From a virus: a DNA stretch of 26,399 nucleotides. Both the position numbers and the translations under genes were made by a program. Below the pieces are notes generated by a model. It was given only the letters and a program-made list of their open reading frames with translations, was not told the origin of the DNA and made no database searches. Below, piece by piece: positions 1-6,452 of the stretch; the stretch's first letter is position 1, and each line of letters opens with the position of its first letter. The DNA is taken from IMG/VR virus record IMGVR_UViG_3300045996_003913, positions 1 to 26,399 of that record. One strand, 5' to 3'.

Positions 1-231
1 GTGACGCTCACGTGTGGCCGCACCTTCACCCCAACGCTGTTGGAGGGTCGAGACAGCTACGAGGAAACCGAGCACGCGTTGAAAGTGCTGTTCCGAGACG
101 AGGCCGGTCAGGTGGTCGAACAGGTGAGGATTCAGCAATCCAGTATCGCCATGCTCGCGATTCGCACCCGCACCGTCGAAGCCGACCCGGTGGTCCCTTC
201 CCATCCCGAAGATTCGGACGCGCTCGTATGA
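1..231 (+). CDS. hypothetical protein, possibly truncated by the window edge
   Basis: The frame is open from the first base, where a GTG could serve as start, so the true start may lie outside the window. The readable part is 76 residues with no recognised domain; its middle (EHALKVLFRDEAGQ) reads like a small soluble beta/alpha protein. Its stop codon overlaps the ATG of the next gene (ATGA at 228-231), which implies translational coupling to the small-terminase-like gene and supports it being real. Rightward, at the head of the packaging module. Function unknown. Confidence 0.5.
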   Translation: MTLTCGRTFTPTLLEGRDSYEETEHALKVLFRDEAGQVVEQVRIQQSSIAMLAIRTRTVEADPVVPSHPEDSDALV

Positions 232-665
232 GCAACGAACAGCTTCCAGTGAAAGTGCCGGGCCAGAGCCTGAAATGCCACGCCCACAGTTCACAAACGG
301 GTCTGCCGTGCCAGAACGAAGCTCTCGACGGCATGCGGGTGTGCCGCACCCACAGTGGTAGCACCACGCTGGCGCGCAAGGCGGGTCAGGAACGGTTGGA
401 CCGATTTCTCGACGAAGCGATTGGGCACGTCGAAGACTTGGCGCGGCAACGTGAGTTTTTGCCGACCGCACTGGCTGCCAACAAGCTGGTCATCGACCGG
501 GTGATGGGACAGGAGACAAAGCAGGCGCCGGGCAATCAGGTTGTGGTGAACGTCGCCATCGGTGTCGCCGAACTGTTGCGCCAGAACAAGCCGGAGGCCC
601 ACATCGACGCGACGGTCGTCACCAACGAACCGGTGCCAGATGAGAACGGCGACGGTGAGGCGTGA
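228..665 (+). CDS. putative terminase small subunit (Cys/His HGG-type phage protein)
   Basis: A 145-residue protein. The N-terminus carries a likely metal site: C17, C28, C39 and H42, with CRTHSGS at 39-45 resembling the VCRxHGG motif that many phages encode next to the large terminase, followed by basic helical sequence (KAGQERLDRF). In those phages this protein is usually annotated as small terminase or a DNA-recognition partner that brings the packaging motor to viral DNA. The start at 228 is chosen because it overlaps the previous stop; an in-frame upstream extension to position 12 would run through the previous gene. TerL normally follows at once, but here about 2.6 kb of mostly leftward genes intervene. 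It could instead be an HNH-like or other small DNA-binding protein; the Cys/His pattern and position are the only support. Confidence 0.6.
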   Translation: MSNEQLPVKVPGQSLKCHAHSSQTGLPCQNEALDGMRVCRTHSGSTTLARKAGQERLDRFLDEAIGHVEDLARQREFLPTALAANKLVIDRVMGQETKQAPGNQVVVNVAIGVAELLRQNKPEAHIDATVVTNEPVPDENGDGEA

Positions 666-667
666 AC

Positions 668-681
668 GGCGCCGTGGCGCC
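668..681. other. tandem GGCGCC palindromes between convergent genes
   Basis: Two GGCGCC palindromes (668-673 and 676-681) separated by GT lie in the 20-nt gap between the rightward small-terminase-like gene and the leftward lipoprotein gene. They can form a short GC hairpin, but no U-run follows on either strand, so a bidirectional terminator is only a possibility. Confidence 0.25.
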
Positions 682-685
682 TGAG

Positions 686-1093
686 CTATTGCTTGTAGTA
701 CGGGTAGGTGGCGCCGGATTGAAGCACCACCTGCAACCACAATCGTTCCACACCAAGGCTGGTAACATCGCGCACCGGCCTGAACCGCGGTTCGATTTTG
801 CCGTGCCCATCTACGACCGGAATCCAGCCTCGTAGGTTGACGCTTGCTTCGGCGGCGTCAAAGCTCCACGTCCCCTTCACCGTCGCGTGGGGTTCACCTT
901 TTACTTCGACGTGCTGCACAAACGTGCCGTCTTGGTTCAGGACCAAGGTTTCAAACCCAAAGGGATAGGTGATGGCGTACTTGCCGGGGACTGACTGCTT
1001 GGAGACGAGGGAGCCGGTCGTGCATCCAGCCGCGCACGATGTGGCGAGGGCCAACAGCGCGAGCAATAAGCGTATATGTGGTCTGCGCATCAT
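686..1093 (-). CDS. exported lipoprotein of unknown function
   Basis: A 135-residue protein with a classic lipoprotein signal: basic start (MMRRPHIR), a Leu/Ala-rich core, and a lipobox ending AAGC with the acylated cysteine at about residue 24. The mature part is beta-rich (FGFETLVLNQDGTFVQ, then GTWSFD), like small host lipoproteins with a 'DGTY...GxW' beta-barrel-like pattern. The predicted location is the bacterial envelope, not the virion. Two adjacent ATGs (1093 and 1090) are possible starts; neither has a clear ribosome site. It is the last gene of a leftward cluster (about 2006 to 686) and ends tail-to-tail with the small-terminase-like gene. It looks like a moron that alters the infected or lysogenised cell, but its role is unknown. 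Confidence 0.75.
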   Translation of the reverse strand: MMRRPHIRLLLALLALATSCAAGCTTGSLVSKQSVPGKYAITYPFGFETLVLNQDGTFVQHVEVKGEPHATVKGTWSFDAAEASVNLRGWIPVVDGHGKIEPRFRPVRDVTSLGVERLWLQVVLQSGATYPYYKQ

Positions 1094-1168
1094 CAGTACG
1101 CAAGCGTCGTCAAATTTACGCGACGGAACAGAATTTCCGGTGCGATGAGTGGGCAGCCCTGATTCTAC

Positions 1169-1450
1169 TCACCGCGACCTGAGACGCTTCCAGTCCGCGC
1201 ATGCACAGTCGTGGCTCGGCACGATGCGTTCGGCGCGCAGCTTCACCTCACGGAGCGAAGTGGTGAGGTGTGATTCCGTGGCGGCGGCGACAAGCTTGCC
1301 GGGTGCGATAACGGTATAGCCGTAGTAGCCACCGCCCTCGTACATGACCAATACGACCCACCCATTGGTGTGGACCCGACCCCACTTGGCGCCGGTCCGT
1401 ATGCGAGGACGTGGTCGAAGCGATTTCACGCTAAGGTGTTGGTCGGTCAC
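1169..1450 (-). CDS. hypothetical 93-aa protein
   Basis: A GTG-start ORF in the leftward cluster. The middle is beta-like and aromatic (GWVVLVMYEGGGYYGYTVIAPG, split here as residues 30-51), the N-terminus is basic (LRPRPRIRTG), and the C-terminus contains CACADWKRL. No signal peptide or membrane helix is seen. A GAGG lies about 12 nt before the GTG, which is a weak ribosome site. It starts 32 nt after the stop of the 67-aa membrane protein, so co-transcription with it is likely. I do not recognise the family. Confidence 0.5.
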   Translation of the reverse strand: MTDQHLSVKSLRPRPRIRTGAKWGRVHTNGWVVLVMYEGGGYYGYTVIAPGKLVAAATESHLTTSLREVKLRAERIVPSHDCACADWKRLRSR

Positions 1451-1482
1451 CGCGCGTGATGCGTCCTCGGTCCTCGTGCCGT

Positions 1483-1686
1483 CTACCGCTTTCCGCCGCG
1501 CATGCGGGTCCAGACGATGAATGCCACAGTGAGCGGGCTCATCGCGGCGGCAACCGGACCCGTTGGGAATCCGTCAGGCAGCAGTTTGGGCAGCACCAGC
1601 GCCACGAGCATGACGCAGACGACGCCCACGGCCATGAACGCGCCGAGCCCGAGCATCCAGTCCGTGACCGTGTAGGTGCTGCGCAT
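1483..1686 (-). CDS. small two-helix membrane protein (67 aa)
   Basis: The start at 1686 is chosen because an AAGAGG ribosome site sits 7 nt upstream; a longer frame to 1803 is open but would overlap the preceding gene in another frame. The protein has two hydrophobic stretches, residues about 11-35 (LGLGAFMAVGVVCVMLVALV) and 43-59 (PVAAAMSPLTVAFIVWT), joined by a short loop, with a basic tail RMRGGKR. The upstream 45-aa ORF ends only 4 nt before this start and its last codons form this gene's ribosome site, so the two are coupled. A small size, two helices and a basic tail would suit a holin, pinholin or membrane-exclusion protein, but it is far from the lysis genes. The function is not established. 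Confidence 0.65.
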   Translation of the reverse strand: MRSTYTVTDWMLGLGAFMAVGVVCVMLVALVLPKLLPDGFPTGPVAAAMSPLTVAFIVWTRMRGGKR

Positions 1687-1690
1687 GTCG

Positions 1691-1828
1691 CTACCTCTTG
1701 GGAAGTCGTTCGAGCATGTTGCGTACGGCGCGGAGTCCCGGCACGTCAGGGAAGTACCACGCCACCGCGCTGACCACACCGAGCAGCGCGACTGCGCCAC
1801 CAATCCACCGATACGTGTCAGGCTCCAT
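1691..1828 (-). CDS. single-pass micro-membrane protein (45 aa)
   Basis: A 45-residue ORF, ATG at 1828, preceded by a strong GGAGG five nt upstream. It has one hydrophobic helix at about residues 8-26 (WIGGAVALLGVVSAVAWYF) followed by an amphipathic basic tail (AVRNMLERLPKR). Its stop TAG at 1691-1693 sits inside the ribosome-binding region of the following 67-aa membrane protein, so the pair is probably translated in a coupled way. The family is not recognised. The good ribosome site, phage-like codon choice and tight coupling make it more likely real than chance. Confidence 0.6.
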   Translation of the reverse strand: MEPDTYRWIGGAVALLGVVSAVAWYFPDVPGLRAVRNMLERLPKR

Positions 1829-1844
1829 CAGCGCCTCCGTGCAG

Positions 1845-2006
1845 CTATTTTATCCGTTCTGTCTCGGCGTGGCCACACGTGCGTGACGATGCTGAACCCA
1901 GAGCGATGTCGTGGTCTTTCGAGGCCACGCAGTGGCGACAACACCCACAGCGAGCACCACGCGCATTGCGCCCGATGAAGCACGATGTCCATGCCCGTCG
2001 TAACAT
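1845..2006 (-). CDS. possible Cys-rich micro-protein (53 aa)
   Basis: This reading is tentative because three minus-strand frames are open here. The chosen one starts at ATG 2006 with GGAAGG 10 nt upstream and ends 17 nt before the 45-aa membrane protein. It encodes C9, C20, C22, C23, C26, C44 and H46 (for example RCGCCRHC and TCGH), which could bind zinc. Rivals are a 38-aa ORF at 1850-1966 with a hydrophobic start (MRVVLAVGVVATAW) and a frame from about 2040 to 1828 whose stop overlaps the next ATG. At most one is likely real. Confidence 0.3.
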   Translation of the reverse strand: MLRRAWTSCFIGRNARGARCGCCRHCVASKDHDIALGSASSRTCGHAETERIK

Positions 2007-2053
2007 CAACCAGTGACCTTCCTGCCCGCGCACACCGCACAGTTTCGCCTGTG

Positions 2054-2100
2054 CGATTCAGAGCGAGAAGCGAAACGTCGCTGAATCGTTAGCGAATCAG
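2054..2100. repeat. mutually exclusive inverted repeats
   Basis: CGATTCAG (2054-2061) is perfectly complementary to CTGAATCG (2081-2088). The latter can also pair, with one mismatch, with CGAATCAG (2093-2100). Alternative pairing of one central arm with either of two partners is the geometry of attenuators, but no U-run follows, so regulation is only inferred. Confidence 0.35.
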
Positions 2101-2115
2101 CCAATGTCGCATAAG

Positions 2116-2142
2116 ACAGCTTCTGTTAACCAACCAAGCTGT
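2116..2142. repeat. 7-bp inverted repeat ACAGCTT/AAGCTGT
   Basis: ACAGCTT at 2116-2122 and AAGCTGT at 2136-2142 form a perfect dyad with a 13-nt centre containing GTTAAC. It may be an operator or a stem-loop in the presumed promoter region of the leftward cluster. Only the symmetry is visible. Confidence 0.35.
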
Positions 2143-2207
2143 AATTCGGCCCTGTTTTACTCAGTGTTTTGACGCGTTCTTCAACCACTTCGAACGATTA
2201 CGGTTAT

Positions 2208-2235
2208 GTGATGCATCGAAACGGTGATGCATCAC
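2208..2235. promoter_or_regulatory. paired operator-like palindromes (GATGCATC)
   Basis: GTGATGCATC at 2208-2217 recurs 16 bp later at 2224 and extends to a perfect 12-bp palindrome GTGATGCATCAC (2224-2235). Each copy has the self-complementary core GATGCATC. Two palindromes at fixed spacing in an A+T-rich intergenic stretch suggest cooperative binding by a dimeric repressor. The binding protein is unknown. Confidence 0.4.
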
Positions 2236-2390
2236 CGAGCCCACCGAGGCGACTGCGCACGCCACGCAATCAGGGGCGATGAGGCCCGGTTCTGCGGCGG
2301 ACAGAAGCTGGCAACGACCTTTCCGAACCGGGTCCGCGCGCCGAGGCGGGGGCCTCATCACGACAGTGGCAGGAAGGGCGCAATCTGCGG

Positions 2391-3188
2391 TCAGTTCTCA
2401 ACAGGCTGTTGCACCGAGTCGATAATCAGCACCTCGACGGGTCCTGTCGTCCGTTTCAAAGTGAGCCCGAGTTCTTCTTCAAGGGCTGTATGCAAGGACG
2501 GCAGGTTTTGGCGGTCAACGAATGCCTGCACGGGTCCTGCGGACAGCACGACCGGACTGGCGAAGATAACCGTATAACTCCAGCGTCCCTCCAGCTCGGT
2601 CTTGTCGGTGACTATCGCTCCAAGAACCTCAGATGCCGTGGTCAAAATTGGCTGAAACGATTCACAAGACCCCATAATCGGAAACGGGTAGGCCCCGGCC
2701 GGCATTCGTATCGGCATTTCCGGAGGCGGGGCATTGCCGTCTACGCAGCGTGCAAGTTTTGGAGAAGTCCGGCCGGCCCGAACTAGCTCGTAGATGCGCA
2801 TGTCGCGTTGAACGCGGCGGCTCACGAGCTTAAAGCGGTCCTCTAGTAGCGACTGAGCCATCTCTCTTACCCGCTCTGGAGCCGATTCGCCTCCCGACCG
2901 CGCTTCGATTTGGAAGTAGTCGCGACGTATCCAGTCAGGCCCGTCAATGATTTGAAATGACTTTAGACCGTAAGCGAGCATTGCCAGCGACTCGACCGTG
3001 GCATGTGTAGCACTCAACACTCCGCCCGGACGAATCGTCGGGTCAGTTGTTGCGAGGTACTCTGACGGCACCGGTGCTCGCTGGCGCTTCACAGACGCCA
3101 CGTCAAATCTTGGCTTTGCTCCCTGAGCGGCAACCGCGCACCCGACGAGCAGTGTTACGGCGACCGCTACCACCACGGTCCGTGTCAT
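2391..3188 (-). CDS. TIGR03435-type exported protein (copy 1)
   Basis: A 265-residue protein with the hallmarks of the TIGR03435 'soil-associated' family: FDVASVK (28-34) just after the signal peptide, a PGG...ATVESLAMLAYGL stretch, LLEDRFKL (114-121), VTDKTELEGRW (193-203), ALEEELGLTL (235-244) and a closing VEVLIID (251-257). The N-terminus is an export signal; LVGC with C16 fits a lipobox, while the AAQG that follows could instead be a signal peptidase I site. The start at 3188 is chosen for its AAGGAG five nt upstream; the frame stays open 58 codons further but lacks a signal there. The family has no established biochemical role and is known mainly from acidobacterial chromosomes, so finding it between TerS and TerL on the opposite strand marks it as acquired cargo. 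By eye its base composition is less G+C-rich than the capsid genes. Confidence 0.9.
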   Translation of the reverse strand: MTRTVVVAVAVTLLVGCAVAAQGAKPRFDVASVKRQRAPVPSEYLATTDPTIRPGGVLSATHATVESLAMLAYGLKSFQIIDGPDWIRRDYFQIEARSGGESAPERVREMAQSLLEDRFKLVSRRVQRDMRIYELVRAGRTSPKLARCVDGNAPPPEMPIRMPAGAYPFPIMGSCESFQPILTTASEVLGAIVTDKTELEGRWSYTVIFASPVVLSAGPVQAFVDRQNLPSLHTALEEELGLTLKRTTGPVEVLIIDSVQQPVEN

Positions 3189-3264
3189 CTCTTCTCCTTG
3201 GCAAGCGTTCCGAGATGCTACCCGAAACGAACCCGAATGCCACAGCCTTTCACCAATCCATACC

Positions 3265-3372
3265 TTGACCCTCCTCGACCTGCTCCACCATCTGAACGCC
3301 CGCCTCGACCGGACCATCGCGACGCTCGACCGCGTCATCACCGACCTGAAAGCTCTCTCCACGCGTGACTGA
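3265..3372 (+). CDS. possible coiled-coil micro-protein upstream of TerL
   Basis: A 35-codon frame beginning with TTG at 3265 and ending in TGA at 3370-3372, overlapping the TerL GTG at 3365. The product is a leucine-rich amphipathic helix (LLDLLHHLNARLDRTIATLD) with heptad spacing, and its codons have strongly G/C third positions like the phage genes. No ribosome site is seen before the TTG. A rival frame begins at ATG 3237 and ends at the TerL start but is an improbable Pro/His/Arg-rich sequence. It may be a small packaging accessory protein or only a translated leader coupling into TerL. Confidence 0.35.
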   Translation: MTLLDLLHHLNARLDRTIATLDRVITDLKALSTRD

Positions 3373-4909
3373 CTCCGAACTCAAGGCCCTACTTGTTCAT
3401 CCCGACAAACAGGCCCGCACCGAGGCTCGGCACGAGCTTCAGCGTCGTGCCCTTGCTGACCCCACCATCGACGGGTACGAACTCGCGATTGAACGGAACG
3501 GCGAACGCATCGTGTTGCTGCGCCCGTGGCCGGAGCAGGTGCCGGCAATGGACCTGAGCACCAAGACGCTGTTCGTGCGCGGACCAAGAAATTCCGGCAA
3601 GACCGCGATTTGGCTCGCCATCGCCCATTTTCTGGCCCTGAGATTCCCCGAGTTCCGGTACCTCGTGGTTCGCCGCTCGCTGACCGAGCTTGAGAAACAG
3701 GTCCTGAACAAGATGCCGGAGCAGATGAAGCGGCTCACCGGCGATGCCAGCAACTACAACAAGACCACGCACACCTGTGTGTACCCGAACGGCAGTCTTG
3801 GCGTCTTCGGAGGCGCCGACAGCGAAGACGATGTCAAGAAAGTGGTCGGCAGCGAGTACCACCTGCTGATTGTCGATGAGGCGCCGGAAATCGACTTTGA
3901 ACTGCTGGTGATGCTTCGAGGCTCGGTGCGCTGTCCCGAGGACTATCCGTTCCGACCCATCACCCGGCTGCTCGGCAACCCGTTCGGCCCGTCGTGTGAG
4001 GAACTGTACGACTGGTGCGTGGACAAAACCGTGGACCGGGACAAGTACCCGGACTACGACGAGGCCGACCACGGCTCGGTGTTCTTGCCGATTGAAGCCA
4101 ATCTCAGCGTGGACGCGGTTGAGTACTGGAAACAGTTCGTCGGCCTCTCCGACCAGAAGCTTCAGGCGTGGAAGCACGGCAAGCGCGTCGATGCCGGGGC
4201 GCTGTTTGAACTGGTCCATGTCGTGACCGTGCCGCTCCCCGATGTGGGCACCGGCACGATGGTGGAGACGCGGCAGCCGTATCACGTCCTCGACAAAATC
4301 CCGACCTTTCAGGGCACGCCGGTTGACCGCTTGGACTTCGTGCGCATCGCGTGCGGCTACGACCACGGGTTCTCCGATTCCGACCCCGCGGTGATGCTCT
4401 GGGGCGCCTTGGTCGGCCCGCGCGTCATCATCTTTCACGAGCAGACGTGGCGAAAGACCGTCATCAAGGACATCTGCAAAGACATCGTCGAGTTCCGGGG
4501 TGACAGACAGGTCATCACCTACTGTGACCCGTCCCTGAACATCGACCAAGGCACCGGATTCACGCTCATCGACCACTTCGCGGTGCATCAGGTGATGCTG
4601 GAACCGGCCCGGAACGACCGCGAACTGTTCGTCACCATCGTGCAGGAAGCCCTCAACACCGAGGTTTCACCCGGTATGCCGCGGGTGCAAATCGTGCGTC
4701 AGTGCTGTCCCGAGTTGATGCGCACCTTGCCGAAGCAGCGCGGTAATCCGAACAATCCGCGCAAGCTGGCGGACAGCAAAACCGACCACTGGACGATTTC
4801 GCTCGGGTACCTGCTCATGGGACTCGGCCTGACCACCACGGAACAGCCCCGCCAGAAAGAAACCGACTACAACGACCTGTCACAGTTCAGGCCGTACCGC
4901 CCGCACTAA
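3365..4909 (+). CDS. terL: terminase large subunit (packaging ATPase and nuclease)
   Basis: A 514-residue DNA-packaging motor and genome-cutting nuclease that acts at the portal. The ATPase half has Walker A GPRNSGKT (73-80), Walker B LLIVDE (167-172, E172 as likely catalytic carboxylate) and a GNP motif at 204-206 typical of ATPase coupling. The RNase H-like nuclease half shows GYDHG (D333), TYCDP (D388) and a late acidic residue in SKTDHW (D475), which would form the metal triad. Length is normal for the family. The GTG start at 3365 lacks a clear ribosome site and overlaps the end of the 35-aa ORF, so it may depend on coupling. The scaffold-like gene follows after 21 nt. This is the most secure assignment in the window together with the major capsid protein. 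Confidence 0.95.
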   Translation: MTDSELKALLVHPDKQARTEARHELQRRALADPTIDGYELAIERNGERIVLLRPWPEQVPAMDLSTKTLFVRGPRNSGKTAIWLAIAHFLALRFPEFRYLVVRRSLTELEKQVLNKMPEQMKRLTGDASNYNKTTHTCVYPNGSLGVFGGADSEDDVKKVVGSEYHLLIVDEAPEIDFELLVMLRGSVRCPEDYPFRPITRLLGNPFGPSCEELYDWCVDKTVDRDKYPDYDEADHGSVFLPIEANLSVDAVEYWKQFVGLSDQKLQAWKHGKRVDAGALFELVHVVTVPLPDVGTGTMVETRQPYHVLDKIPTFQGTPVDRLDFVRIACGYDHGFSDSDPAVMLWGALVGPRVIIFHEQTWRKTVIKDICKDIVEFRGDRQVITYCDPSLNIDQGTGFTLIDHFAVHQVMLEPARNDRELFVTIVQEALNTEVSPGMPRVQIVRQCCPELMRTLPKQRGNPNNPRKLADSKTDHWTISLGYLLMGLGLTTTEQPRQKETDYNDLSQFRPYRPH

Positions 4910-4930
4910 CCCCGCCTCAGAAGGACCTTC

Positions 4931-6007
4931 ATGAACATCGACACCGCTCCCGCCCCCGCCGAATCCACCGCCGATACCTCTGAGTTCGACGCCTCACCGG
5001 TCAGCGATGACTCTCTTGCCGCGGAAATCCTGAGCGAGGCTGCCGGCGACACCGACAGCACCCCTGCTGCATCAGCCAACACGTCGTCGGCCGGTGCCAA
5101 CACCGCACCGATTGCCAACACCACGGTCGCCACAGCCGACACGAACGCGAATACGGCTGTTGCCAACACCGCGACGGCGAACACGACCGCGAACACGGCC
5201 GGCAGTGATGACGATTTCGCCAAGGTTCCGGCGAAGAACAACCGCGGCGGCGAAAACCGGCTGCCTCACAGTCAGGTGCAGCGCATCGTCGAACGTGAGC
5301 GCACCAATGCCCGCACCGCGGCGCTCGCCGAGCTTCAGCCCCGCCTCGACGAGTACGAGACGGAGCGACAAGGCTTCGCGCAGTTCGAGCAGGCCATCAC
5401 GGCAAATCCGGAAGGTGTGCTGAGGCTGCTGGTCCAGACGAATCCGGCGATTGCGCAGTATCTGGTCCAGCCGGGTCAGAGCAGCGCCAACACCGCCTCG
5501 GCGAACAACGACCCAATGCCCGGTCCGGACATCGAGCTTGGCAACGGCGCGCGCACCTACTCGCTCGAAGGGCTCCAGAAGCGTGACGAGTGGCTGATGA
5601 GACAGGCCGAGGCGCGATTCTCGGCTCGGTTCGCTCCTATCGAGCAGCGTGAGCGGGCCATGCAGGCGATTCAGCAGTCACAGCGGGAAGTGCACAGCAC
5701 GTACGCCGATGCACAGCAGAACTGGCCGGGCTTCAAAGAGCACGAGACGGAGATTTCCGCCGCATTCGCGGCCAATCCCCGGTTAACCCACAAAGACCTG
5801 CCGACTGTGTACCGAAAAGTGGTGTTCGGCAAGCTCGCACAGGGTCGTGACACGCTGCGCGCGGAAATCCTCAAGGAGATTCAGGGACAGCCCCGGAGCA
5901 CCAGTGCACCGGTTCAGACCGCAGGGCAGGTCCGAGATGAGAATCGGCCGCGCACCGACGACGACCTTGCGGCGGAAATTCTTCGGGAAGCCGGAGCGGG
6001 CCGATAA
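4931..6007 (+). CDS. putative scaffolding or capsid-assembly protein
   Basis: A 358-residue protein between TerL and the major capsid gene, the usual place for a scaffold. The start has AAGGA about 6 nt upstream. The N-terminal 95 residues are low-complexity, acidic and rich in Ala-Asn-Thr triplets (residues about 49-90). The rest is charged and predicted helical (QVQRIVERERTN, ALAELQPRLDEYETER), with more coiled-coil-like sequence around 220-300, as in scaffolds. A short motif is present at both ends: DDSLAAEILSEAAG (26-39) and DDLAAEILREAG near 344-355, and again at the C-terminus of the zinc-ribbon protein at 10794-11315. The terminal position of this motif suggests a docking peptide for capsid or portal. 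I see no protease motif, so a fused maturation protease is unlikely. Confidence 0.7.
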   Translation: MNIDTAPAPAESTADTSEFDASPVSDDSLAAEILSEAAGDTDSTPAASANTSSAGANTAPIANTTVATADTNANTAVANTATANTTANTAGSDDDFAKVPAKNNRGGENRLPHSQVQRIVERERTNARTAALAELQPRLDEYETERQGFAQFEQAITANPEGVLRLLVQTNPAIAQYLVQPGQSSANTASANNDPMPGPDIELGNGARTYSLEGLQKRDEWLMRQAEARFSARFAPIEQRERAMQAIQQSQREVHSTYADAQQNWPGFKEHETEISAAFAANPRLTHKDLPTVYRKVVFGKLAQGRDTLRAEILKEIQGQPRSTSAPVQTAGQVRDENRPRTDDDLAAEILREAGAGR

Positions 6008-6009
6008 TC

Positions 6010-6423
6010 ATGGCTCGCATCCCGCCTCCACCAGACCCCACGCTGCCGGCATCAACCACCAAGTGCCGATGCGGGTGTGGTCGATTCACGCACACCTATC
6101 GCGACTTCCGCGGCTCCATCAAAGAGACGAAGTACACGCACACCTGCTACTTGCGCCGCATCGACCGCCGCACCGGTCGGCCTCCGGGCCGTCCCTCGTT
6201 GCCGGCGCATCAGAAGCGGTCCGCGAGGGTCGTGATTCGTCTCACAACCGGCGAGCTACAACGATTGAAAGATATCGCGGCCAACCCCGACTACAACACG
6301 TCGGTCGCCGCGCTTATCACCAAGCTGCTCGACAAGACGCTGCTGACTCAGAGCCGCGTACAGGACGACGCCGAAGCCGGTGCCGCAAAACTCAGGTCCA
6401 TCCTCGAGAAACGCTGCACCTAG
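6010..6423 (+). CDS. DNA-binding-like protein: Cys cluster plus ribbon-helix-helix
   Basis: A 137-residue protein starting 2 nt after the scaffold-like gene. Residues 19-23 are CRCGC, with another Cys at 46 (HTCYLRR), a plausible metal site. A basic, Pro-rich linker (RTGRPPGRPSLP, which includes an AT-hook-like GRP pattern) follows. Residues about 72-111 have ribbon-helix-helix character: a beta strand ARVVIRLTTGEL, then two helices ending AALITKLLDKTL. RHH proteins bind DNA as dimers at palindromes. A regulator inside the capsid block is unusual; the 12-bp palindrome at 6453-6464 directly downstream is a natural candidate site for it. It could alternatively be a virion DNA-binding protein. 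Confidence 0.6.
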   Translation: MARIPPPPDPTLPASTTKCRCGCGRFTHTYRDFRGSIKETKYTHTCYLRRIDRRTGRPPGRPSLPAHQKRSARVVIRLTTGELQRLKDIAANPDYNTSVAALITKLLDKTLLTQSRVQDDAEAGAAKLRSILEKRCT

Positions 6424-6452
6424 TGTCACGGTTTCCGCGCATGGCGACTAAG

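Larger units (their letters stand above)
2007..2390. other. gene-poor interval rich in dyad symmetry
   Basis: A gap of 384 nt between the leftward cluster and the 3' end of the first TIGR03435 gene. It is clearly richer in A+T than its surroundings between about 2080 and 2220, as expected of a promoter region. It contains several inverted repeats, listed separately. It probably holds the promoter of the leftward cluster and perhaps the terminator of the TIGR03435 gene, but I cannot place a confident -35/-10 pair. A minus-strand ORF at 2161-2361 exists but has no ribosome site and spans the palindromes, so I do not call it. Confidence 0.5.

Noticed and set aside
2278-2359. Inverted repeat GATGAGGCCC / GGGCCTCATC 62 nt apart, considered as insertion-element ends
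   Set aside because: No transposase, no target duplication and only 10 bp long; it may be chance or a weak hairpin.
2161-2361. A 66-codon minus-strand ORF in the gap before the TIGR03435 gene
   Set aside because: No ribosome site, unusual composition, and it spans the operator-like palindromes.
3189-3264. A sigma-54-like promoter upstream of TIGR03435 copy 1 (TGGCAT then TTCGT)
   Set aside because: The -12 element does not match the expected TTGCA/T and nothing else supports it.
3389-4588. A 399-codon minus-strand open frame opposite TerL
   Set aside because: It lies fully antisense to a TerL with all its motifs and has no recognisable domain or ribosome site; it is a by-product of G+C-rich codon use.
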